DNA from: Arthrobacter sp. H20
GTDB lineage: Bacteria > Actinomycetota > Actinomycetes > Actinomycetales > Micrococcaceae
NCBI RefSeq assembly: GCF_000520515.1
Contig: NZ_KI914732.1
Coordinates: 99,832-135,510, forward strand
Length of the DNA: 35,679 nt
Direction: 5' to 3'
Part shown: positions 7,267-14,602 of the stretch, one piece after another
Position numbering within the stretch: the first letter of the stretch is position 1
Layout: every line of letters begins with the position of its first letter
Program-made: the position numbers and the translations under genes
Notes under the pieces: generated by a model
Database searches by the model: none
Told to the model about the DNA's origin: nothing
The model's input: only the letters and a program-made list of their open reading frames with translations

Positions 7267-8421
7267 ATGCGCATAGTGATTGCACCGGACAAGTTCAAGG
7301 GTTCGCTTTCAGCCCCCGAGGTCGCCGAGTCCGTGGCCGCTGGGCTGCACGCGGCAGTGGGGTCCAGTACCATTCTCACCATTGAGCAGGTCCCGGCGGC
7401 CGACGGCGGGGAGGGCACACTCGATGCCGCAGTCGCGGCCGGATTCTCACTGCACATCACCACTGTCACAGGACCGACGGGAGAGCCGTTACAGGCCCCG
7501 ATCGCGATCCGGGACAAGCAGGCAGTAATCGAGATGGCTCTCGCGTCCGGGCTGGCAGTGCTGCCCGGCGGCATCCTCGACGCGCGTGGCGCCACCAGTC
7601 AGGGAACCGGAGACCTCATCCGGTTCGCCCTGGATCGCGGCTGCACCGACATAGTGCTTGGAGTGGGTGGTAGCGCGAGCACCGACGGTGGGGCAGGCGT
7701 TCTGGCCGGTTTGGGCGTATTACTGCTCGACGACGACGGCCGCCATCTCCCGCCCGGCGGCGCGGCGCTCGCCTCCCTAGCCCGAATTGACCTGACAGGA
7801 CTTGACCCCCGCCTGCCGGCAGCCTCGATCACCCTGGCTTCCGACGTCGACAATCCGCTCCTCGGCCCAGCCGGCGCCGCCGCGGTGTTCGGCCCACAGA
7901 AGGGCGCAACAAACGCGGACATCGAGGAACTCGATGCGGCACTTACTCACTTCGTTGAGGTGCTGGCGGCGGCGGCGGGTCCGGGGGTCGCGGAAATGGT
8001 CACTGCGCAAGGGGCAGGTGCCGCTGGCGGCGTCGGTTATGCGGCGCTCGCCGTGCTCAGCGCACGACGGCGGCCGGGAATCGACGTCGTGCTGGAATTG
8101 ACCGGCCTGGCGGAGAAGCTCAGTGATGCTGACCTGGTGATCACGGGCGAGGGGAGCCTTGATGAACAGAGCCTCGGCGGCAAAACACCCATGGGGGTGG
8201 CAAGCGCAGCCTCGGCGGCAAATGTCAGGGCCATAGCCGTGTGTGGTCGAACTGTTCTGACGCCGGAGCAGCTGGTGGCGGCCGGGTTCGAGCGCACATT
8301 TGCCCTAACGGATCTGGAGCCTGACGTGGAGCTGTGCATTGCCAACGCAGCCACCCTGCTGGAACAGATTGGGCGGGAGATTGCCGCTCACGTGGGACTG
8401 ATGCCGGGGGACGCTCACTAG
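7267..8421 (+). CDS. glycerate kinase
   Basis: Cytosolic kinase of 384 residues in the GarK/GlxK family, which phosphorylates D-glycerate (usually to 2-phosphoglycerate) with ATP. The N-terminus MRIVIAPDKFKGSLSA is a family hallmark, as are GVGGSASTDGGAG, GEGSLDEQSLGGKTP and the central SDVDNPLLGPAGAA segment. Length is normal (about 370-385). The upstream gene hyi supplies the preceding step of the glyoxylate-to-glycerate pathway, so a shared role is likely. The start ATG has a weak ribosome site; the sequence TGTAAT 6 nt upstream of it could be a -10 box, hinting at a leaderless transcript. Confidence 0.93.
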   Translation: MRIVIAPDKFKGSLSAPEVAESVAAGLHAAVGSSTILTIEQVPAADGGEGTLDAAVAAGFSLHITTVTGPTGEPLQAPIAIRDKQAVIEMALASGLAVLPGGILDARGATSQGTGDLIRFALDRGCTDIVLGVGGSASTDGGAGVLAGLGVLLLDDDGRHLPPGGAALASLARIDLTGLDPRLPAASITLASDVDNPLLGPAGAAAVFGPQKGATNADIEELDAALTHFVEVLAAAAGPGVAEMVTAQGAGAAGGVGYAALAVLSARRRPGIDVVLELTGLAEKLSDADLVITGEGSLDEQSLGGKTPMGVASAASAANVRAIAVCGRTVLTPEQLVAAGFERTFALTDLEPDVELCIANAATLLEQIGREIAAHVGLMPGDAH

Positions 8422-8425
8422 GAGC

Positions 8426-8444
8426 GCGCCTTGGCGGCAAGCGC
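8426..8444 (+). terminator. weak hairpin after glycerate kinase
   Basis: GCGC(C)TTG and CAAGCGC form a 7-bp stem with one bulged C around a GCGG loop, 5 nt after the stop codon. No U run follows, so its role as a terminator is uncertain. Confidence 0.3.
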
Positions 8445-8607
8445 CAATCACCGTAGAAGCGGAGACGTATGGGCATGACGAGGACGTCCACCACCGAATT
8501 CTTGTTGAACGCCCACCTTGTCCACAGGAAGTTTTTTGCTCGTAGTGAAGACGTAAGCTTCGGTACTGCGGTGGATTATGGCTCGGACGGTTCAGTAGTG
8601 TTCTGGT

Positions 8608-9453
8608 ATGGCCTCCTTAAGAAACAGCCGCGCTGCTGCGCTCCCAGCCAAGCTTTCCCGCTCCTGGCTTCTTGCCTCGGCCGCATCCGAGGCCAACTTT
8701 GCGCCTGCCCTAACCTCCGAAGCCGACTCGGTGGTCTTTGACATGGAAGATGCGGTTCCAGCCGGCGGCAAGGCAGAGGCCCGGGAGCGCGTAGTAGAGG
8801 CACTCTCCACCGGCATGACCGCGTGGGTCCGAGTCAACGGCATCGAAACCGACTTCTGGGCCGACGATCTCGCGGCGCTATCGAAGGCCCCCGGGCTGCG
8901 CGGTGTCATGCTCGCCATGACCGAGAAGCCGGAGCAGGTCACCCACACAGCCATGCGACTCCAGGCGGGTACCCCTGTTCTTGCGCTGATCGAATCAGCG
9001 CTGGGCATCGAGAACGCGACGGCTATCGCCAGCGCCCCGGGAACCTTCCGTCTCGCTTTCGGCGTCGGAGACTTCCGGCGCGATACCGGAGCCTCGGATG
9101 AACCGATGGCTCTGGCTTACGCCCGCGCCAAACTGGTCGTCGCATCCCGGGTGGGGCAGCTGCCTGGCCCAATCGACGGCCCAACGGTTGGCGCACTGGG
9201 AGAAACCCTGCTGGAAGCCTGCAAGGTGACTGCATCGATGGGTATGACCGGGAAGCTCTGCCTCCTGCCGGATGCCACCGACACCATCAACAAGGGCCTC
9301 TCACCAAGCGAGTCTGAGATTATGTGGGCGTATGAGCTGCTCAGTGCTCACGAGGCGGGCGCCGTGGTGGGGGACGGTTCCTACCTTCCCCGATTGGCGC
9401 GGGCGCAGAAGATATCCTCGTTGGCGGACTCCTACGGGCTGTGGAACGCCTAG
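8608..9453 (+). CDS. HpcH/HpaI aldolase / citrate lyase beta (CitE-like) family protein
   Basis: Cytosolic TIM-barrel protein of 281 residues in the CitE-like lyase family, Mg-dependent enzymes that cleave or form C-C bonds of acyl-CoA or acid substrates. Visible landmarks: SVVFDMEDAVPAGGK (about 41-55) with the metal-side D/E, the arginine in WVRVNG (about 73-78), LALIESALGIENA with the metal-binding Glu, and LAFGVGDFRRDTG with the Asp. It lacks the acyl-carrier partners of true citrate lyase, so a stand-alone CitE-like role (for example malyl- or citramalyl-CoA type) is more likely than citrate cleavage. It lies 186 nt after glycerate kinase and ends at a strong shared terminator. Confidence 0.82.
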   Translation: MASLRNSRAAALPAKLSRSWLLASAASEANFAPALTSEADSVVFDMEDAVPAGGKAEARERVVEALSTGMTAWVRVNGIETDFWADDLAALSKAPGLRGVMLAMTEKPEQVTHTAMRLQAGTPVLALIESALGIENATAIASAPGTFRLAFGVGDFRRDTGASDEPMALAYARAKLVVASRVGQLPGPIDGPTVGALGETLLEACKVTASMGMTGKLCLLPDATDTINKGLSPSESEIMWAYELLSAHEAGAVVGDGSYLPRLARAQKISSLADSYGLWNA

Positions 9454-9477
9454 CCTCAGCCCCACCAACACACAAAG

Positions 9478-9536
9478 ACTGCCCTGTACGTCAGGTCCGG
9501 CGCTTCCAAGCGGGCGCTTCTGACGTACAGGGCAGT
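9478..9536. terminator. bidirectional terminator between convergent genes
   Basis: A perfect 17-bp stem (9478-9494 with 9520-9536, arm ACTGCCCTGTACGTCAG) has a 25-nt loop that holds a second small stem, CGCTT-CC-AAGCG. TTTCTG follows on the plus strand and CTTTGTG on the minus strand. It lies between the CitE-like gene and the desaturase, which converge. Confidence 0.85.
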
Positions 9537-9548
9537 TTCTGTTGTCGA

Positions 9549-10631
9549 CTACTGGTGCCGATACTTGTTGACCATCGGGCAATCGAATGGATCGCGTGCG
9601 GCGAGGCCCACTCGGTTCAGGTAGGAGACGACTGCGCCGTAGGAGGCGGCAACGCCCACCTCGGTGTAGGGCACTTTGAGGCGCTCACAGTGCTCCCGGA
9701 CGATCAGCGCGGCCTGGCGCAAGTGTGGGCGGGGCATATCCGGGAACAGGTGGTGCTCAATCTGGAAGTTGAGGCCACCAAACGCGTTGTTGACGAAGGA
9801 ACCGCCTCGGATGTTGCGCGAGGTGAGGACCTGCTTCTGAAAGAAGTCGAGCTTGCTGTTCCGCGGGATAACCGGCATGCCCTTGTGGTTGGGGGCGAAA
9901 GAAGCTCCCATGTAGATGCCGAAGACCGCGAGTTGCACGCCGATGAAGGCGAACGCCATACCCACGGGAAGGAACCAGAACAGGACGCCGAAGTAGACGC
10001 CGAATCGCATGGCCAGGAGCGCTAGCTCGATCCACCGTCCCTGGATCGCACCGGGGCGGAACAGCGTGCCGATGGATTTGGCGTGCAGGTTCAGTCCCTC
10101 GAACGTCAGGAGTGGGAAGAACAGGTAGCCCTGACGGCGGGTGATCCACGCGTGGACACCCTTGGCCTTCGCCGCATCCTCCTCGATGAAGGAAATCGTG
10201 TCGATCTCGATGTCAGGGTCCTTGCCCACCACATTGGGATCGTTGTGGTGGCGCGTATGTTTGTTCATCCACCACTGGTAGCTGATGCCTACGACGCCCG
10301 CCGCCAGGATCCGCCCAGACCAGTCGTTAGCGCCGCGGGTCTTGAAGATCTGTCGGTGGGATGCCTCGTGGGCGAGGAACGCGATCTGGGTGAAGACAAC
10401 GCCCAGCACTCCGGCGATCAGCAACTGGAACCATGTGTCCCCGAGGAGGGCGAACCCGGTCCAGGCCGCGCCCATTGTGAGGGCTAGGGCCGCGAAGACC
10501 GATACATAAAAGCGACGGCGCCGGTTGAGGAGACCCTCCTTGCGCACCTGTTTGAGCAAGATGGAGTATGAGGCGACAAGGTCGTTCGGCTTGGATACAC
10601 GCACGCTACGGGTGGAGGTTGTAGTACTCAA
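9549..10631 (-). CDS. membrane fatty acid desaturase
   Basis: Di-iron membrane desaturase of 360 residues. The three histidine boxes are intact: HEASH (88-92), HTRHH (125-129) and QIEHHLFP (290-297). The Gln before the third box is typical of the front-end/linoleoyl-CoA desaturase group. Hydrophobic pairs lie near residues 41-85 and 205-245. The likely start is a TTG at 10631, with AGGGA 6 nt upstream; the longer in-frame extension to 10739 is basic and unlike the family. It probably introduces a double bond into membrane acyl chains using a ferredoxin or similar donor. A GTCCAGT-N12-ACTGGAC inverted repeat lies in its leader at 10695-10720. Confidence 0.88.
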   Translation of the reverse strand: MSTTTSTRSVRVSKPNDLVASYSILLKQVRKEGLLNRRRRFYVSVFAALALTMGAAWTGFALLGDTWFQLLIAGVLGVVFTQIAFLAHEASHRQIFKTRGANDWSGRILAAGVVGISYQWWMNKHTRHHNDPNVVGKDPDIEIDTISFIEEDAAKAKGVHAWITRRQGYLFFPLLTFEGLNLHAKSIGTLFRPGAIQGRWIELALLAMRFGVYFGVLFWFLPVGMAFAFIGVQLAVFGIYMGASFAPNHKGMPVIPRNSKLDFFQKQVLTSRNIRGGSFVNNAFGGLNFQIEHHLFPDMPRPHLRQAALIVREHCERLKVPYTEVGVAASYGAVVSYLNRVGLAARDPFDCPMVNKYRHQ

Positions 10632-10694
10632 TAAGTGTCCCTGCGTTGGGTTCCGCTTCCCAGCAGACGGAGGGATTGTCAGACCCGCGGATGG

Positions 10695-10720
10695 GTCCAG
10701 TCTACGCAGGAAAACTGGAC
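10695..10720 (-). repeat. inverted repeat upstream of the desaturase
   Basis: Perfect 7-bp arms GTCCAGT and ACTGGAC are separated by 12 nt, 64-89 nt upstream of the TTG start. It could be a regulator site or a leader hairpin. No adjacent regulator suggests which. Confidence 0.4.
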
Positions 10721-10801
10721 GCAACCTGTAAATATGCACCCAGGGGCATGATTATGGAGGGAGTTGACACTTCCACGCTTCGGTCGGTGTGCCGCTCCAC
10801 C

Positions 10802-10830
10802 TTGACATACCCCCTGGGGTATCGTAATGC
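10802..10830 (+). promoter_or_regulatory. promoter with a CsoR-family-type operator in its spacer
   Basis: TTGACA (10802-10807) and TAATGC (10825-10830) are spaced by 17 nt. The spacer is almost filled by the inverted repeat ATACCCC-CT-GGGGTAT (10807-10822), which fits the G-tract palindromes bound by CsoR/CstR/RcnR-family repressors (copper, persulfide or nickel/cobalt sensing). Its position between -35 and -10 is ideal for repression of the small gene at 10882. Confidence 0.7.
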
Positions 10831-10881
10831 TTGGTCTATCACCCAGCGGTCCGCTTAGGGTCCCACCGAAAGAGAGTTCGT

Positions 10882-11073
10882 ATGTGCCGGGCAACTACCT
10901 GCATGCACTGCCAAAAAACCACCTGGTCAGGCTGTGGAAATCATGTCGAGCAGGTGATGAGGGCGGTGCCATCCCGTGAGCGTTGCACCTGCGCTTCGTC
11001 GGGTGGGCGCGCGTCAGTGGTGCCGAAGACCCGCGCCTCGTCCAACTGGCTCGCTCAATTGTTCGGTCGATGA
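10882..11073 (+). CDS. small Cys/His-rich protein, possible metal- or sulfur-binding
   Basis: Protein of 63 residues beginning MCRATTCMHCQKTTWSGCG followed by NHVEQVM. It has six cysteines (positions 2, 7, 10, 18, 33 and 35) and two histidines (9 and 20). CxxC followed by TTWxGCGxHV resembles a short conserved actinobacterial protein family with no assigned function; the tail NWLAQLFGR also fits that family as I recall it. The ATG is preceded by GAAAGAGAG. Expression is probably controlled by the CsoR-type operator upstream. Candidate roles are buffering of copper or another soft metal, or persulfide handling; both are inferences from the operator and the cysteines. It converges with the membrane protein ending at 11124. 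Confidence 0.72.
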   Translation: MCRATTCMHCQKTTWSGCGNHVEQVMRAVPSRERCTCASSGGRASVVPKTRASSNWLAQLFGR

Positions 11074-11123
11074 AACAGGCAATTTACATCGGCAGGCTGG
11101 TCTGATTTTGGCCTGATTAGGAC

Positions 11124-11552
11124 CTAGTTGCCCCGGTTGATCACAGTGAAGGCGACGGCGCCCACCAGGACCTCCGACAGAAGAAGCAGTGCCAGGACCA
11201 TTTCCACGGCGGCTCCGAATCCGATGGCGATGGCAGCAACGGCGGTGACGGGAAAGGAAAGCAGTCCAAGCACGGCCAGTGAGCGGGTGAGCACCGCATC
11301 ATCCCGTTCGTCGCCAGTCTGGGTCCAGGCTCGCTCGAAGGTAGTTGCGCGCCCAGGGGTTCGGGTGATCCGCCATAGGCCGATCAGGGCCGCGAGAATG
11401 CCGACGGCGCCACCAGTGAGGAGGCCTGCGCCCATATTCCCCGGACCATACTCCTGGAGGAGCAGTCCTGTGACGATGAGCGTGGTAAGGCCAGTGAGCA
11501 CAAATCCAAGCATTGTGGCCTTCTGCTTGGCCGTATAGCTACTAATCGACAT
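11124..11552 (-). CDS. four-helix membrane protein paired with an XRE regulator
   Basis: Membrane protein of 142 residues with about four hydrophobic segments (roughly 10-32, 38-58, 88-108 and 112-135) and a charged loop between the second and third. No family can be named with certainty. Its ATG lies inside the end of the XRE regulator gene (11-nt overlap, ATGTCGATTAG), so its translation is coupled to the regulator. Small XRE regulators paired with short membrane proteins are common in Gram-positive bacteria and often form autoregulated modules; the partner's role is usually unknown. Confidence 0.7.
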   Translation of the reverse strand: MSISSYTAKQKATMLGFVLTGLTTLIVTGLLLQEYGPGNMGAGLLTGGAVGILAALIGLWRITRTPGRATTFERAWTQTGDERDDAVLTRSLAVLGLLSFPVTAVAAIAIGFGAAVEMVLALLLLSEVLVGAVAFTVINRGN

Positions 11553-11733
11553 GGAAAATCTCCTCAACCGTGCTGTGGAAATGGCGGGCAATGGCAATCG
11601 CCAGGGGTAGGGACGGGGCGTAGCGGCCGGTCTCGATGGAATTTATGGTCTGTCGTGACACGTTGAGAACTTCCGCAAGCTCACGCTGGGAGATACCGGT
11701 CGTTCGCCGGAGGACACTCAGGTCGTTTCTCAT
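11542..11733 (-). CDS. XRE/Cro-CI family transcriptional regulator, single HTH
   Basis: A minimal DNA-binding protein of 63 residues, almost entirely the Cro/CI helix-turn-helix: LSVLRRTTGISQRELAEVLN, then VSRQTINSIETGRYAPSLPL, then AIAIARHFHSTVEEIF. It lacks a sensor domain. The gene overlaps the membrane protein gene by 11 nt. Three copies of a 16-nt near-palindrome lie 15-79 nt upstream of the start and are its likely binding sites, pointing to autoregulation of the pair. Similar short regulators accompany membrane proteins across Firmicutes and Actinobacteria. Confidence 0.9.
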   Translation of the reverse strand: MRNDLSVLRRTTGISQRELAEVLNVSRQTINSIETGRYAPSLPLAIAIARHFHSTVEEIFHVD

Positions 11734-11747
11734 CGGTCGCCAAAAGA

Positions 11748-11812
11748 GTCAAGCAAGCTTGTCATGTCGACAAGCCTGCTTGACACGCTCGCCGCTGTCA
11801 AGCAGGCTTTAC
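11748..11812 (-). promoter_or_regulatory. three operator copies upstream of the XRE/membrane operon
   Basis: The 16-nt near-palindrome GTCAAGCANGCTTGTC occurs as GTCAAGCAAGCTTGTC (11748-11763), as its reverse-complement form GACAAGCCTGCTTGAC (11769-11784), and as GTCAAGCAGGCTTTAC (11797-11812). The copies are separated by 5 and 12 nt. A TTGACA on the minus strand (11799-11794) overlaps the copy farthest from the gene. Confidence 0.75.
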
Positions 11813-11848
11813 CTCACCGGTGCGTTCCGGCACTTCCGCAGCACCCGC

Positions 11849-12463
11849 TTAGCTACGGAAGTGCCCTGGCCACTCGTCCACCGGAATTCGTTTGATGGTG
11901 TGCACCGCTCCGGTTGTGCCCCACTCATCGCGTCCCAATCGAGACAGGGGTTTGAGGCGATCCATGAGGGGGTGGTCTCCATCCAGGACCTCTTCGGATA
12001 TCGCTGCGTGGGTGACCTCCCCGAAGACAACTAGGCAATCGCCGATCGGCTGCACGAGGTGCAGTTTGCACTCAAGCGCAACCGGGGATTCAAGAACACG
12101 AGGCGCGGCAACGGTGAGGCCCGGCTCACGGGTCAGGCCCGCGGCGTCGAACTCGCTAACCTGCGGGTCAAAATTCGTGCCGGTAGCGTTGATCTGTTCG
12201 AATAACTGCTCAGGCGCCAAATTAACCACAAACTCCCCGGTCTCCTCGATGTTACGCAGCGTATCCTTTCGCCCCACCGAGGTGAACTGGATGATGGGCG
12301 GTTTAACAGACGCGATGGTGAAGAACGAGTGCGGTGCCAGGTTGTCGACACCCGCAGCTGATCGAGACGACACCCAGGCGATGGGACGCGGCACCACCGT
12401 CGAGGTCAGCAAGCGATAGAAATCCCCTGGTGAGGTGTCGTCCCTACTGAAGTCTCTGCGCAT
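11849..12463 (-). CDS. flavin reductase / FMN-binding split-barrel protein
   Basis: Cytosolic protein of 204 residues in the flavin reductase-like (flavoredoxin) family. FYRLLTSTVVPRPIAWVSS is the hallmark N-terminal FMN-binding segment, followed by LAPHSFFTIASVKPPIIQFT, with FVVNLA later. It probably reduces flavin with NAD(P)H or transfers electrons to a partner. It follows the NmrA-like reductase gene by 10 nt, so the two are likely cotranscribed. The ATG at 12463 fits family length; a second ATG at 12496 would overlap the upstream gene by 23 nt and is less likely. Confidence 0.85.
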   Translation of the reverse strand: MRRDFSRDDTSPGDFYRLLTSTVVPRPIAWVSSRSAAGVDNLAPHSFFTIASVKPPIIQFTSVGRKDTLRNIEETGEFVVNLAPEQLFEQINATGTNFDPQVSEFDAAGLTREPGLTVAAPRVLESPVALECKLHLVQPIGDCLVVFGEVTHAAISEEVLDGDHPLMDRLKPLSRLGRDEWGTTGAVHTIKRIPVDEWPGHFRS

Positions 12464-12473
12464 ATCCCTGAGC

Positions 12474-13316
12474 CTAGTGGCCGGCACGAAGAACATCAGT
12501 GAGGCTCAGTGTCGGGCGACCGGTGAGATCCCGCACTGTCTCGGTAATGGTGGCCATCTCACCCGTGGCGATTGCCGAGTAGGTGTTAACCCAGGCATCG
12601 AGCTGCCAGTCGGGAACCCCAAAGCGCCGCCGCGAGGCGTACGCCTCCTCTACCGTCTCGGATCGGTAGCTTACGCTCTGGCCAGTTTCGGCTGAGATGA
12701 TTGCTGCCACCTCCGGAAGGGTCAGCGCTTGCGGTCCGGTGAGTTCGTGGGTTTTGGTGGAGTGGCCCGAAGGGTTCGCCAGAACGACGGCGGCTACCCG
12801 CGCCACGTCTTCACGGGCCACGGCGGCGAGCTGTCCGCTGCCGGCCGGGCCTCGGATGGTGCCCCCTTCATCGGCGAAGGAGGATAGGACATCCAGATAG
12901 AAGTTGTCGCGGAGGAAGGTGTAATCCATACCGGAGCGGCGAATATGCTCCTCGGTTGCCCAGTGGCCGCGGCCCAGGGTGAAGGTGGCGTCCGGCGCCG
13001 CAGCAAAGAAGGAGGTGTAGACGATATGCCTGACGCCTGAGTCCTGGGCTGCATCGACGAAAGCCAGATGTTGGTCGACCCGGTCCTTCGCTTCGCTTGC
13101 TGACACCATGAAGAGGGTGTCCACGCCGTCGAGGGCTGCCAGGGCGGCTGTTCGGTCTGCGTAGCTGCACTGAGCTGACGTAGCGCTGGGCAGCCGGGGG
13201 GCCCGATCAGGATTCCTCACGAGTAGCCGAAGGGAAATTCCCGCTGCGGAAAGAAGGCGGGCCGTCGAGCCGCCGACCGCTCCTGTTGATCCGGTAACTG
13301 CCACTACGTTGCCCAT
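12474..13316 (-). CDS. NmrA-like NAD(P)-dependent oxidoreductase (YtfG/QOR2-like)
   Basis: Atypical SDR of 280 residues. The N-terminal VAVTGSTGAVGGSTARLL (about 5-22) holds the GxxGxxG NAD(P) motif, followed by RNPDRAP. HIVYTSFFAA and YTFLRDNFYLDVL are typical of the NmrA/QOR2 group, which includes quinone and azo-dye reductases. It lacks the classical YxxxK, as the group does. The gene heads an operon with the flavin reductase. Quinone or other electrophile reduction is inferred from the family. A divergent 32-codon gene starts 80 nt upstream. Confidence 0.85.
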   Translation of the reverse strand: MGNVVAVTGSTGAVGGSTARLLSAAGISLRLLVRNPDRAPRLPSATSAQCSYADRTAALAALDGVDTLFMVSASEAKDRVDQHLAFVDAAQDSGVRHIVYTSFFAAAPDATFTLGRGHWATEEHIRRSGMDYTFLRDNFYLDVLSSFADEGGTIRGPAGSGQLAAVAREDVARVAAVVLANPSGHSTKTHELTGPQALTLPEVAAIISAETGQSVSYRSETVEEAYASRRRFGVPDWQLDAWVNTYSAIATGEMATITETVRDLTGRPTLSLTDVLRAGH

Positions 13317-13396
13317 GCTCTTCTCCAGCGTGGCGGAGCGGCAAATTATTTCCAGAGCGGCTCCGGTCGGGCGGGCCTCGCCTAGACTAGGGAACC

Positions 13397-13495
13397 ATGC
13401 GCTTCATCAATAAATATCGTGTGCCCATCGTCTGGCTTCTGATCGTCGCTCTCGTGACGAGCATCGGTGCAGGGTTCTTCGCCCAAATTTTCTAG
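13397..13495 (+). CDS. 32-residue single-helix membrane peptide
   Basis: A short reading frame, MRFINKYRVPIVWLLIVALV followed by TSIGAGFFAQIF, with a basic N-terminus and one strongly hydrophobic helix (about residues 9-30). The basic-then-hydrophobic layout fits an N-in membrane peptide. A TAGACT -10-like box at 13383-13388 ends 8 nt before the ATG, so the transcript may be leaderless; AGGGA also lies 3 nt upstream, too close for a normal ribosome site. It lies between two larger genes, divergent from the NmrA-like gene. I do not recognise a family, and coding status needs evidence of translation or conservation. Confidence 0.5.
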   Translation: MRFINKYRVPIVWLLIVALVTSIGAGFFAQIF

Positions 13496-13671
13496 CCAGG
13501 GGGGGAATTGAACGTCCCGCCGCCAGCCCAGCATCCCGCCGCCCATCGCCTTGTCTCGGCGGAACCTAGAGCCTAGAGTGGTCAGTAGGCTTATAGTTTG
13601 ATGAGGTGGCAGCTTCCCCTCCCGGCCTGCACAGTCCGTATCGCACCTACGCATGGCGAGTGAGGAAACAT

Positions 13672-14583
13672 ATGACTGACAAGACGTCACACACAGACCA
13701 GTACACTTTCCAGGATCCGGTAACCCGCTTCCCGAGCATCTCGGCTCCCAAGCAGGACCAGCCTGAGCCGGGGCTGGACCGCGATCTGGAACCACAGACC
13801 GACCGTGGCGAAACCTCGTACCGTGGTACCGGCCGCTTACAGGGTCGCAAAGCTCTCATCACGGGAGCGGATTCTGGCATCGGAGCGGCCGTAGCCATCG
13901 CCTTTGCCCGTGAGGGCGCTGACGTCGCCCTGTCCTATCTCCCCGAAGAGGAGCCCGACGCGGTCGAGGTTGCCCGCCTGATCGAGGAAAGTGGCCAGAG
14001 AGCCGTCAAGCTTCCGGGTGACCTGACGGACGCAGCTTTTTGCCGGTCACTCGTCAACGATGCGGCCGAGCAGCTGGGTGGCCTGGACATTCTGGTCAAC
14101 AACGCCGGCAAGCAGATCGCCGTCGAGCGACTCGAAGACCTCACCGATGAGCAGTTGGATAAAACCTTCAAAACGAATATCTACTCGTTCTTCTGGATCA
14201 CCCGCGAAGCGCTGAAGCACCTGAAGCCTGGGTCGAGCATTGTGAACTCGACGTCGATTCAGGCCTACAGCCCGTCATCGACACTGCTGGATTACGCGAG
14301 CACCAAGGCGGCCATCAATAACTTCACCAAGGGCCTCGCCGAGCAGCTGGCGCCCAAGGGTATCCGTGTCAACGCTGTTGCGCCGGGCCCCATTTGGACC
14401 CCTCTGCAGGTCTCGGATGGTCAGCCGAAAGAGAAGCTGCCCGAGTTCGGCAAGGACACCCCTTTGGGGCGTGCTGGTCAGCCCACCGAGCTGGCGCCCG
14501 CCTACGTGTTCCTCGCTTCGTCTGAATCGAGCTACGTGGTTGGCGAAACCCTGAACGTCAACGGTGGAAAGCCCTCGCCGTAG
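13672..14583 (+). CDS. SDR family oxidoreductase, YghA/general-stress type
   Basis: Cytosolic SDR of 303 residues. An N-terminal extension of about 50 residues (QDPVTRFPSISAPKQDQPEP region) precedes KALITGADSGIGAAVAIAFA with the TGxxxGIG motif. Further landmarks are LVNNAGKQ, a catalytic Ser in NSTSIQAY, and YASTKAA with the catalytic Tyr/Lys. The N-terminal extension with PxPGxD is characteristic of the YghA/YdaD/YhdF group, which in Bacillus includes SigB general-stress proteins. The ATG at 13672 has GAGGAA 6 nt upstream. The ArsR pseudogene follows after 19 nt. Confidence 0.92.
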   Translation: MTDKTSHTDQYTFQDPVTRFPSISAPKQDQPEPGLDRDLEPQTDRGETSYRGTGRLQGRKALITGADSGIGAAVAIAFAREGADVALSYLPEEEPDAVEVARLIEESGQRAVKLPGDLTDAAFCRSLVNDAAEQLGGLDILVNNAGKQIAVERLEDLTDEQLDKTFKTNIYSFFWITREALKHLKPGSSIVNSTSIQAYSPSSTLLDYASTKAAINNFTKGLAEQLAPKGIRVNAVAPGPIWTPLQVSDGQPKEKLPEFGKDTPLGRAGQPTELAPAYVFLASSESSYVVGETLNVNGGKPSP

Positions 14584-14602
14584 TCGCCCGAAGGTTCTGC
14601 TT

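Noticed and set aside
8518-8526. TTGTCCACA, a perfect DnaA-box-type 9-mer (also at 5107-5115)
   Set aside because: Only two isolated copies in the window, far apart, with no AT-rich unwinding element or dnaA neighbour; not an origin.
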